Assembly: GCA_019117495.1 (NCBI GenBank)
Contig: DWZP01000013.1
Span: 1 to 51,967 of the forward strand
Length of the DNA: 51,967 bases
Reading direction: 5' to 3'
Source of the DNA: Fusicatenibacter_A intestinipullorum
GTDB lineage: Bacteria > Bacillota > Negativicutes > Acidaminococcales > Acidaminococcaceae
A program made the translations under genes and the position numbers. The notes under the pieces are model-generated. The model saw nothing but the letters and a program-made list of their open reading frames with translations. It was not told the origin of the DNA and did not search any database. Positions 16,792-22,995 of this stretch are shown in pieces (within the stretch, counting starts at the first letter, position 1; each line of letters starts with the position of its first letter).

Positions 16792-16822
16792 AAAGCTATA
16801 CGGGAACGTGTATGGCTTTTTT
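16792..16822 (+). terminator. Terminator-like hairpin, orphan
   Basis: AAAGCTATAC, a short loop and GTATGGCTTT, then a T run, form an intrinsic terminator on the + strand. There is no + strand gene upstream of it back to the convergent terminator at 15557, so it could end a non-coding transcript through the palindrome. Confidence 0.6.
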
Positions 16823-16863
16823 ATGTTATGTAGTTTATAATTAAAATAACGCGGGGTGAGAAT

Positions 16864-17028
16864 ATGTTTTTGTAAGATAAAAATAAAGATTCGTTTTTAA
16901 AGAAAACTTCTGAACAAATTGAGGACAGAGTTGATGAAGCAATTTTTGAAGAAGCGTATGAAGAATATCTTAAAAATGGCAAAAAGAGCAGACCTGTTTC
17001 GGAACTTTGGAAAGAAGCAGGTATTTGA
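16864..17028 (+). pseudogene. Decayed small ORF, possibly antitoxin-like
   Basis: A GGGGTGAG ribosome-binding site precedes an ATG at 16864, but the fourth codon is TAA (16873-16875). The frame then stays open for 50 codons with sensible, acidic and helical composition (EQIEDRVDEAIFEEAYEEYL, then SRPVSELWKEAGI) and ends at a TGA at 17026. The C-terminal pattern recalls small type II antitoxins, but I cannot name a family. No in-frame ATG lies after the early stop, so it is probably a nonsense-mutated relic. A sequencing error at the TAA is the alternative. Confidence 0.45.
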
Positions 17029-17059
17029 TATAAAGTTTACAATTTGCAGCAGCTATAAT

Positions 17060-17088
17060 TTGACAAAAAACAACCGCAACTATATAAT
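17060..17088 (+). promoter_or_regulatory. Promoter of the riboswitch-purH transcript
   Basis: A perfect -35 TTGACA (17060-17065), a 17-base spacer and a perfect -10 TATAAT (17083-17088). Transcription would start about 5-8 bases before the riboswitch. Confidence 0.9.
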
Positions 17089-17097
17089 TTAAATATA

Positions 17098-17170
17098 AAG
17101 GCCATATAACTGACGGAAGTGGGTTAACCACATGGAGTATGGCCGGATTGAAGCCGACCGTCTGGGCAAA
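17098..17170 (+). promoter_or_regulatory. ZTP riboswitch (pfl motif)
   Basis: P1 is GGCCATA (17100-17106) with TATGGCC (17138-17144). Inside it are the conserved AACTGACGG, the P2 hairpin GTGG/CCAC (17119-17131) and GGAG. After a linker, the hallmark CCGTCTGGGC (17158-17167) pairs back to TGACGG (17111-17116) as the pseudoknot. ZTP riboswitches sense ZMP/ZTP (phosphorylated AICAR), which builds up when 10-formyl-THF is short. The downstream gene uses exactly AICAR and 10-formyl-THF. The expression platform is unclear: a weak CCGG-AAGTG-CCGG hairpin followed by ATTTTT lies at about 17180-17198 and could be a terminator. Confidence 0.88.
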
Positions 17171-17217
17171 CATAGTCCGGAAGTGCCGGCATTTTTAATT
17201 TACAGGGAGGAATTGAC

Positions 17218-18390
17218 GTGAAGGAACTGCAATTAAAGTATGGCTGCAACCCTAACCAGAAAAAGGCACGTATTTTTATGAAAGACGGCGAACTTCCTAT
17301 TGAAGTGTTAAACGGCCGCCCCGGATATATTAACTTTTTGGACGCATTCAACAGCTGGCAGCTTGTAAAAGAGCTGAAAGAGGCAACAGGCCTTCCCGCA
17401 GCGGCTTCTTTTAAACATGTAAGCCCCGCAGGCACAGCAGTTGGCCTGCCTTTAAGCGATACCCTGAAAAAGATTTATTATGTTGACGACCTTGAACTCA
17501 GCCCGCTGGCAAACGCTTATGCCCGCGCGCGCGGTGCGGACAGAATGTCGAGCTACGGCGATTTTGTAGCACTCAGTGATGTTTGCGACGTGCAGACCGC
17601 CAAAATGCTGGCGCGCGAGGTTTCTGACGGTGTTATCGCTCCCGGCTACACCGACGAAGCACTGGAAGTTTTAAAAACAAAACGTAAAGGCACTTACAAC
17701 ATTATTAAAATTGACCCCGATTACAAACCGGCATTGACCGAAACCAAAGAGGTGTTTGGCATTACTTTCGAGCAGGACCGCAACGAAGCCAAAATCACGG
17801 CAGAGCTGCTTGAAAACCGCCCGACCAAAAACAAGGAAATTCCCGAAAACGCTCAGCGCGACCTTTTAATTGCGCTCATTACCTTAAAATACACGCAGTC
17901 TAATTCCGTATGCTACGTTAAAGACGGACAGGCAATCGGCATCGGCGCAGGCCAGCAGTCCCGCGTACACTGCACGCGCCTTGCAGGCAACAAAGCCGAT
18001 ATCTGGTGGCTGCGCCAGAACCCGAAAGTTCTGGCACTGCCGTTTAAAGAAAACATCCGCCGCCCGGACCGCGACAACACCATTGACGTGTATATTTCCG
18101 ACGATTACGAGGACGTACTGGCAGACGGCGTATGGGAAAACTTCTTTACCGAAAAGCCGGAGCCTTTAACCCGCGAGGAGAAAAAAGCCTGGATTGCGCA
18201 GCTTAAAGGCGTATCGCTCGGCAGCGACGCATTCTTCCCGTTTGGCGACAATATCGAACGCGCACAACGCAGCGGCGTTGAATATATCGCTCAGGCAGGC
18301 GGCAGCATCCGTGACGACAATGTTATTGAAACCTGCGATAAATACGGTATTGCCATGGCGTTTACCGGTCTCAGGCTGTTCCATCATTAA
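17218..18390 (+). CDS. purH: Stand-alone AICAR transformylase (PurH C-terminal type)
   Basis: Transfers the formyl group of 10-formyl-THF to AICAR, the ninth step of purine synthesis. The 390 residues cover only the AICARFTase domain; the N-terminal IMP cyclohydrolase domain of normal PurH (about 510-520 residues) is absent. The active-site Lys-His pair is K66-H67 in SFKHVSPAG, and the C-terminal GSDAFFPFGDNI and GGSIRDD motifs are intact. The start is GTG at 17218, chosen because GGGAGG is placed at 17203-17208. A consensus promoter and a ZTP riboswitch control it. The missing cyclohydrolase step must be encoded elsewhere. The symbol is used loosely for this split form. Confidence 0.93.
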   Translation: MKELQLKYGCNPNQKKARIFMKDGELPIEVLNGRPGYINFLDAFNSWQLVKELKEATGLPAAASFKHVSPAGTAVGLPLSDTLKKIYYVDDLELSPLANAYARARGADRMSSYGDFVALSDVCDVQTAKMLAREVSDGVIAPGYTDEALEVLKTKRKGTYNIIKIDPDYKPALTETKEVFGITFEQDRNEAKITAELLENRPTKNKEIPENAQRDLLIALITLKYTQSNSVCYVKDGQAIGIGAGQQSRVHCTRLAGNKADIWWLRQNPKVLALPFKENIRRPDRDNTIDVYISDDYEDVLADGVWENFFTEKPEPLTREEKKAWIAQLKGVSLGSDAFFPFGDNIERAQRSGVEYIAQAGGSIRDDNVIETCDKYGIAMAFTGLRLFHH

Positions 18391-18432
18391 TTTAAAGTTC
18401 AGCAAAAATTTAGATAACTTTGTTAAAAGTTG

Positions 18433-18461
18433 TTGAGCAAAAGCCGATTTTGTGGTACAAT
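18433..18461 (+). promoter_or_regulatory. Promoter of the acyl-CoA dehydrogenase gene
   Basis: -35 TTGAGC (18433-18438), a 17-base spacer and -10 TACAAT (18456-18461) preceded by TGTGG, an extended -10. Confidence 0.8.
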
Positions 18462-18514
18462 ACTGAAAGTGTAATGTCAAAAAAAGCCACAGCTTTTAAC
18501 ATAAGGAGGACAAA

Positions 18515-19654
18515 ATGGAATTTGCATTAACCGAAGAACAACTTGAACTGCAGGAAATGGTAAGGGAGTTTGTTGCCAAAGAAATTACCCCTTACGCTGC
18601 TGAAATGGACAGAGAAAACCATGCCAGAGAAGGACTGATGGAAAAAGCTGCCGATATGGGGCTTTTGAACGTAGTTGTTCCTGAAGAATATGGCGGAATG
18701 GGCCTTGACAGCGTTACTGTTGCCGTTATTTACGAAGAACTCGGCAAAGGCTGCGCAGGCGTTGCTACTTCTATCGCTGCAAATTCTCTTGCGTCCTATC
18801 CGATTCTGCTTGCAGGCACCGAAGAACAGAAAAAAGCTCACTGCGACCTTTTGAACGAAGGCAAACTTGCAGCTTTTGCTCTTACCGAACCGGGCGCAGG
18901 CTCTGATGCAGGTGCGGTTTCCACTTCCGCAGTTAAAGACAAAGAAGCAGGTACCTACACCCTTAACGGCGCCAAAGCATTTATTACCAACGGCGGCATT
19001 GCCGATACTTACCTGGTATTTGCCAATACCCGCAAAACCGGCGGTATCCGCGGCTTAACCGCGTTTATCGTACCGAAAGGCACTCCGGGCTTTTCCGTTG
19101 GCAAAAAAGAAGACAAAATGGGCATCCGCCCGTCCAATACCTGCGAACTGATTCTGCAGGATGTTGTAATTCCCGAAGCTAACCGCGTAGGCCGCGAAGG
19201 CGAAGGCTTCCGCATTGCCATGAACACTCTTGACAATGCACGCCCGTTTGTTGGTGCTGTTTCCGTAGGTTTGGCACAGGCTGCACTTGACTGCGCAGTT
19301 AAATATGCCAAAGAACGCAAACAGTTCGGCCAGCCGATTGCTTCCTTCCAGATGATTCAGAACATGATTGCCGATATGGCAATGCGCATTGAAGCTGCCC
19401 GCATGCTGGTTTACAAAGCCTGCTGGATGCGTGACCAGGGCATGGAATTCAGCAAGGAAGCTGCTATGGCAAAATGCTATGCAGCCGATACCGCTATGGA
19501 AGTAACCACCAACGCTGTACAGATTATGGGCGGTTACGGTTACAGCCGTGAATATCCGGTAGAAAAAATGATGCGCGACGCAAAAATTATGCAGATTTAC
19601 GAAGGCACCAACCAGATTCAGCGCCTCGTTATCGCAAACAAAATTATATTCTGA
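18515..19654 (+). CDS. Acyl-CoA dehydrogenase (short-chain/butyryl-CoA type)
   Basis: A flavoenzyme of 379 residues, the standard length for short-chain acyl-CoA dehydrogenases that interconvert acyl-CoA and 2-enoyl-CoA. Visible motifs are ALTEPGAGSDAG (FAD/substrate binding), the flavin-contact ITNGG, the ERKQFGQPIASFQ helix, and the catalytic Glu E363 in IYEGTNQIQRL near the C-terminus, as in Bcd and SCAD. In anaerobes such enzymes usually work with EtfAB, but no etf gene adjoins it; it has its own promoter and terminator. Substrate chain length cannot be fixed from sequence. AAGGAGGA precedes the ATG. Confidence 0.94.
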   Translation: MEFALTEEQLELQEMVREFVAKEITPYAAEMDRENHAREGLMEKAADMGLLNVVVPEEYGGMGLDSVTVAVIYEELGKGCAGVATSIAANSLASYPILLAGTEEQKKAHCDLLNEGKLAAFALTEPGAGSDAGAVSTSAVKDKEAGTYTLNGAKAFITNGGIADTYLVFANTRKTGGIRGLTAFIVPKGTPGFSVGKKEDKMGIRPSNTCELILQDVVIPEANRVGREGEGFRIAMNTLDNARPFVGAVSVGLAQAALDCAVKYAKERKQFGQPIASFQMIQNMIADMAMRIEAARMLVYKACWMRDQGMEFSKEAAMAKCYAADTAMEVTTNAVQIMGGYGYSREYPVEKMMRDAKIMQIYEGTNQIQRLVIANKIIF

Positions 19655-19667
19655 TTTTAAGCATACT

Positions 19668-19697
19668 GCCCGCTGCCGCTATGACAGCGGGCTTTTG
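19668..19697 (+). terminator. Terminator after the acyl-CoA dehydrogenase
   Basis: GCCCGCTG and CAGCGGGC flank a 9-base loop and are followed by TTTT. Confidence 0.9.
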
Positions 19698-19711
19698 TAA
19701 TTTATGGCTGA

Positions 19712-19740
19712 TTGAAAATAATTAAAGAGTAGTTTATAAT
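19712..19740 (+). promoter_or_regulatory. Promoter of the lspA-rluD-pyrR operon
   Basis: -35 TTGAAA (19712-19717), a 17-base spacer and a perfect -10 TATAAT (19735-19740). Confidence 0.85.
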
Positions 19741-19783
19741 AAGCATATAGCTTTATGTATAAATAAACAGTAAAGGTGAAACT

Positions 19784-20227
19784 ATGTGGCTTTTTGTGCT
19801 GCCGCTTGCGGTAGTTATTTTAGACCAGTTTTCCAAATATATCGTAGTGGAAAACATGGCACTGGGAGAAAGCATTCCCATTATTGAAGAAGTTTTTCAT
19901 TTAACGTATATTTTAAACCCCGGTGCGGCATTTGGAATGTTTGCCCATAACCGCCTGTTTTTTATTGCCATTGCCGTTATCGTAATCGGCATCATTATTT
20001 GGGCGCGCAGGGAAATTTTAGCGTCGCCGTGGGAAGTTAAAGCCGGCTGCGGCCTGTTTTTGGGCGGAGCAATAGGCAATTTAATTGACAGGGCGCGGCA
20101 GGGGCTGGTAATTGATTTTTTCGATTTCCGCATCTGGCCGGTGTTTAACATAGCAGATATTGCAATTTGTATTGGAGTTGGACTGATAATATGGAATTTA
20201 CTGAAGACGGAATTGAAGCGGGATTAG
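19784..20227 (+). CDS. lspA: Lipoprotein signal peptidase II
   Basis: An aspartic membrane protease that removes signal peptides from diacylglyceryl prolipoproteins. The 147 residues form four transmembrane helices. The conserved boxes are LDQFSKY (13-19), NPGAAFG (45-51), GNLIDRAR with catalytic D102, and FNIAD with catalytic D125. Its last 37 bases overlap the start chosen for rluD, a translational coupling common for this pair in Firmicutes. Confidence 0.97.
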   Translation: MWLFVLPLAVVILDQFSKYIVVENMALGESIPIIEEVFHLTYILNPGAAFGMFAHNRLFFIAIAVIVIGIIIWARREILASPWEVKAGCGLFLGGAIGNLIDRARQGLVIDFFDFRIWPVFNIADIAICIGVGLIIWNLLKTELKRD

Positions 20228-21135
20228 AAACCGTAACGGCAGAAGCGGAGGACGCCGGTACAAGGGCTGACGTGTTTCTGGCGGCAAAACTCGGCGTTTC
20301 GCGCAGCAATATGCAGAAGCTTTTGGAGGATGGGCGCGTAAAACGCGGCGAAAAAATTATAAAAGCCAATTACAAAGTACGCGCCGGCGAAATGTTTGTG
20401 GTGGATATTCCCGAACCGGAGCCGATTGAAGCCGTACCGGAAAACATTCCGCTGGATATAATTTATGAAGATGACGATGTGGTAGTGCTTAACAAAGCGC
20501 GCGGCATGGTGGTGCATCCTGCGCCGGGCAACTATACCGGCACGCTGGTAAACGCACTGCTGTACCATTGCAGCAATCTTTCTGGCATTAACAGCGCCAT
20601 CCGCCCGGGTATTGTACACCGTTTGGATAAGGATACCAGCGGCATTATGATTGTTGCCAAAAATGACGCGGCGCATATTTCGCTTTCGCAGCAGATACAG
20701 AGCAAAACCGCTGTGCGCACTTACCTTGCCGTGGTGCGCGGCAATATTAAAACCGACAGCGGCACGATAGAAACGCAGATTGCCCGCGATAAAACCGACC
20801 GCAAAAAAATGGCTGTGGTTAAAGAGGGCGGGCGTGACGCCATTACCGATTACGAAGTGCTGGAGCGCTTCGGCAAATATACGCTTGTGCGCTGCAAGCT
20901 GCGCACGGGGCGCACGCACCAAATCCGCGTGCACATGGAATATCTGGGCTATCCGCTTGTGGGCGACCCCAAGTATTCGCCCATGAAAACGCCGTTCGGC
21001 ATAAAAGGTCAGGCGCTGCATTCGCACACGCTGGAGTTTACGCACCCGCGCACCGGCGAACGCATGAAGTTTGAAGCGCCGCTGCCTGAGGATATGCATA
21101 AAATAATTACCCGTTTACATAACGGTCAATTTTAA
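20191..21135 (+). CDS. rluD: RluD-family 23S rRNA pseudouridine synthase
   Basis: A 314-residue RluA/RluD family enzyme: an N-terminal S4 RNA-binding domain (about 20-80) and a catalytic domain with HRLDKDTSGIMIVAKND carrying the catalytic Asp, then GRTHQIRVHM. RluD modifies helix 69 of 23S rRNA; the exact target here is inferred. The ATG at 20191 (MEFTEDG) is preferred, with GGAG at 20174-20177 at a somewhat long distance; the frame is open to an ATG at 20167, giving a less typical N-terminus. It is encoded between lspA and pyrR, the usual Firmicutes order. Confidence 0.92.
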   Translation: MEFTEDGIEAGLETVTAEAEDAGTRADVFLAAKLGVSRSNMQKLLEDGRVKRGEKIIKANYKVRAGEMFVVDIPEPEPIEAVPENIPLDIIYEDDDVVVLNKARGMVVHPAPGNYTGTLVNALLYHCSNLSGINSAIRPGIVHRLDKDTSGIMIVAKNDAAHISLSQQIQSKTAVRTYLAVVRGNIKTDSGTIETQIARDKTDRKKMAVVKEGGRDAITDYEVLERFGKYTLVRCKLRTGRTHQIRVHMEYLGYPLVGDPKYSPMKTPFGIKGQALHSHTLEFTHPRTGERMKFEAPLPEDMHKIITRLHNGQF

Positions 21136-21151
21136 ATTTGGGGTGAAAACA

Positions 21152-21703
21152 ATGAGCAATATTGTTAAGAAAAACATTATTATGGACAGCGAAGCCATCA
21201 GAAGGGCGCTCGTCCGCATTGCGCACGAAATTATCGAGAAAAACAAAGGCGTTGAGGACGTTGTTATCGTCGGCATCCGCACACGCGGCGTACCTTTGGC
21301 GCAGCGCATTGCCGCCGAAATTAACGCTATTGAAAACTGCGAAATGACGGTAGGCATGCTTGACATTACCCTGTACCGTGATGACCTTTCCACGCTTGGC
21401 TACAACCCTGTGGTGCATGGCACCGATATTAACTTTGATTTAAGCGGCAAGCACGTTGTGCTGGTGGATGACGTTTTATATACCGGCCGTACAATCCGCG
21501 CTGCCCTTGACGCCGTTATCGACATGGGAAGGCCTAAAACAATTCAGCTTGCCGTATTGGTAGACCGCGGCCATAAAGAGCTGCCCATCCGTGCGGATTA
21601 TGTTGGCAAAAACGTACCTACTTCGCAGAAGGAAACTATTGAAGTTGTGCTTAACGAAATTGACGGCACCGATGAAGTTTACATTGGTGAACGCGTAGAT
21701 TAA
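21152..21703 (+). CDS. pyrR: Bifunctional pyrimidine operon regulator/uracil phosphoribosyltransferase
   Basis: A 183-residue protein of the PyrR family. The PRPP-binding loop VVLVDDVLYTGRT is intact, as are GIRTRGVPLAQRIA and the C-terminal EVVLNEIDGTDEVYI. PyrR senses UMP and binds attenuator RNA in pyr mRNAs, and also has uracil phosphoribosyltransferase activity. The ATG at 21152 follows GGGGTGA; a GTG at 21143 overlaps that site and is rejected. No pyr biosynthetic gene or pyr attenuator is seen near it, so its RNA targets lie elsewhere. Confidence 0.95.
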   Translation: MSNIVKKNIIMDSEAIRRALVRIAHEIIEKNKGVEDVVIVGIRTRGVPLAQRIAAEINAIENCEMTVGMLDITLYRDDLSTLGYNPVVHGTDINFDLSGKHVVLVDDVLYTGRTIRAALDAVIDMGRPKTIQLAVLVDRGHKELPIRADYVGKNVPTSQKETIEVVLNEIDGTDEVYIGERVD

Positions 21704-21732
21704 AGGCAGTTAGTTACAGAGGAGGGGTAACT

Positions 21733-22389
21733 ATGGCTAAAACACCGTTTGAACTTCGCAATGAAGTACTGGCACAGCGCGTTGTAAAAAATTTGCAGCG
21801 CCGTGCTTTTGATGCCTGCTATTGTGCAACGAAGGAAGAAGCACTGGAAAAGGCTTTAAGCCTGATTGACAAAAAGCAGTGCGTATCCTGGGGCGGCAGT
21901 ATGACTTTGGAAGAAATGGGCCTTTTGGAAACTCTGCGCACGCAGGGCTACAACATTATTGACCGCGATACCGCAAAAAGCCAGGAAGAACGCCTGGAGC
22001 TTCTGCGCAAGGCACTTACCTGCGATACCTATTTTATGAGCACCAACGCCATGAGCGAGGACGGCGTGATGGTAAATATCGACGGCACCGGCAACCGCGT
22101 GGCGGCAATGGTATTCGGCCCTAAAAGCGTAGTTGTTATTGCCGGCATCAACAAAGTGGTAAAAAGCTATGAGGACGCTGTGGCACGCGCACGCAACCTG
22201 GCAGCGCCGGTTAATGTACAGCGCTTTGCCAATTTTAACCCGCCGTGCAAAAATAACGGGCACTGCTTTAACTGCACCGCGCCCGACAGCATTTGCAACT
22301 TTATTTTAACCACCCGCAAAGGCAGCACCATGAACGCTCCTGCGCCGCGCATTAAAGTAATTCTTGTCGGCGAAAGCCTTGGTTATTGA
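21733..22389 (+). CDS. LUD domain protein (YkgG/LutC-like)
   Basis: A 218-residue LUD-domain (DUF162) protein. It has the KNLQRRAFDACYCATKEEAL start, the SWGGSMTLEEMG loop (about 54-65), the GPKSVVVIAGINKVV core, and a cysteine cluster near residues 176-196 (PPCKNNGHCFNCTAPDSIC). Relatives take part in lactate utilisation with LutA and LutB, but neither partner is here, and this cysteine-bearing stand-alone form is common in anaerobes with no assigned role. The cysteines could bind an Fe-S cluster (inference). GGAGGGG precedes the ATG; a terminator follows. Confidence 0.88.
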   Translation: MAKTPFELRNEVLAQRVVKNLQRRAFDACYCATKEEALEKALSLIDKKQCVSWGGSMTLEEMGLLETLRTQGYNIIDRDTAKSQEERLELLRKALTCDTYFMSTNAMSEDGVMVNIDGTGNRVAAMVFGPKSVVVIAGINKVVKSYEDAVARARNLAAPVNVQRFANFNPPCKNNGHCFNCTAPDSICNFILTTRKGSTMNAPAPRIKVILVGESLGY

Positions 22390-22412
22390 TAAAAACCGCA
22401 TAGGGCAATTAT

Positions 22413-22445
22413 AAAATCCCTGCATGAAAGTGCGGGGATTTTTTG
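22413..22445 (+). terminator. Terminator after the LUD gene
   Basis: AAATCCCTGCA and TGCGGGGATTT form a 10-bp stem with one wobble pair around a short loop, followed by TTTT. Confidence 0.9.
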
Positions 22446-22448
22446 CTG

Positions 22449-22475
22449 AAAAAAATTAAAAAATTTTGTAAAAAA
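22449..22475 (+). repeat. 27-base A/T element, copy 1 (UP-element-like)
   Basis: The sequence is A7-TT-A6-TTTT-GT-A6. An identical 27-base copy lies at 47349-47375. It sits directly upstream of the tRNA promoter's -35 and resembles an RNA polymerase alpha-subunit UP element. Confidence 0.6.
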
Positions 22476-22478
22476 GGC

Positions 22479-22507
22479 TTGCATTTTTGATAAAGCTGTA
22501 TTATAAT
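22479..22507 (+). promoter_or_regulatory. Promoter of the tRNA-Gln/tRNA-Glu transcript
   Basis: -35 TTGCAT (22479-22484), a 17-base spacer and a perfect -10 TATAAT (22502-22507), 36 bases before tRNA-Gln, with an A/T-rich UP-like block just upstream. Confidence 0.88.
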
Positions 22508-22543
22508 AACTCTTGTGTTCAGGAGAGCTGAGCACAAGGTAAC

Positions 22544-22617
22544 TCCGGGATAGTGTAATGGTAGCACAAATGACTCTGGATCATTTTGTCTGGGTTCGAG
22601 TCCTAGTCCCGGAGCCA
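22544..22617 (+). tRNA. tRNA-Gln (CUG)
   Basis: Acceptor TCCGGGA pairs with TCCCGGA. The anticodon arm AAATGA-CTCTGGA-TCATTT gives CUG. CCA is encoded at 22615-22617. It is the isoacceptor for CAG codons. Confidence 0.94.
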
Positions 22618-22626
22618 TTTTTTTAC

Positions 22627-22701
22627 GGCGCTATGGTCAAGAGGCTAAGACGTCGCCCTCTCAAGGCGAAATCACGGGTTCGATTCCCGTTAGCGCTACC
22701 A
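22627..22701 (+). tRNA. tRNA-Glu (CUC)
   Basis: Acceptor GGCGCTA pairs with TAGCGCT (one G-U pair). The anticodon arm TCGCC-CTCTCAA-GGCGA gives CUC, and CCA is at 22699-22701. It lies 9 bases after tRNA-Gln. It reads GAG codons. Confidence 0.94.
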
Positions 22702-22903
22702 TCGTACTATATATTTTAATTTTAAAATCTACTGATAAATTTCCTTGTTTGACTTTTATTTTGCGCACAAATAAGTCGAACAAGGTTTTTTTATCGGCAA
22801 TATCAAGCGTTTTCGCTGCGGTTTCATCAAGATATTTTTCTACCATTGCTATATCAATACCGGCCTGTTGATTTTGCAGGTCGGATTTTTCTTTTTTATG
22901 CAA
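22661..22903 (-). pseudogene. Possible C-terminal remnant of a site-specific recombinase
   Basis: A minus-strand frame of 80 codons whose first 60 or so residues look protein-like: MVEKYLDETAAKTLDIADK followed by KTLFDLFVRKIKV and GNLSVDFKI. That helix-then-strand pattern resembles the C-terminal end of large serine recombinases. The frame has only a TTG to start from, no upstream catalytic domain, and runs into the complement of tRNA-Glu, where it ends. I read it as a fragment left by an element that once adjoined the tRNA gene. The family match is by eye and uncertain. Confidence 0.4.
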
Positions 22904-22907
22904 AAGT

Positions 22908-22939
22908 AAAAGCAGTGCCGCAATAACGGTACTGCTTTT
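22908..22939. terminator. Terminator of hydF (symmetrical)
   Basis: AAAAGCAGTGCC and GGTACTGCTTTT form a stem of about 11 bp around CGCAATAAC. On the minus strand it lies 57 bases after the hydF stop. Confidence 0.75.
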
Positions 22940-22995
22940 AAAGTTTGTGCTTGTTTAAGTTAATGTATTTTTAATTCAGCGGTATTATATTTTAT

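Noticed and set aside
17180..17198. A confident intrinsic terminator as the riboswitch expression platform
   Set aside because: The CCGG/CCGG stem is only 4-5 bp with ATTTTT after it; control of translation is equally possible, so it is not listed as a separate terminator.
22409..22618. A 69-codon minus-strand frame over tRNA-Gln
   Set aside because: It begins with GLEP-like peptide typical of translated antisense tRNA and overlaps the promoter and terminator.
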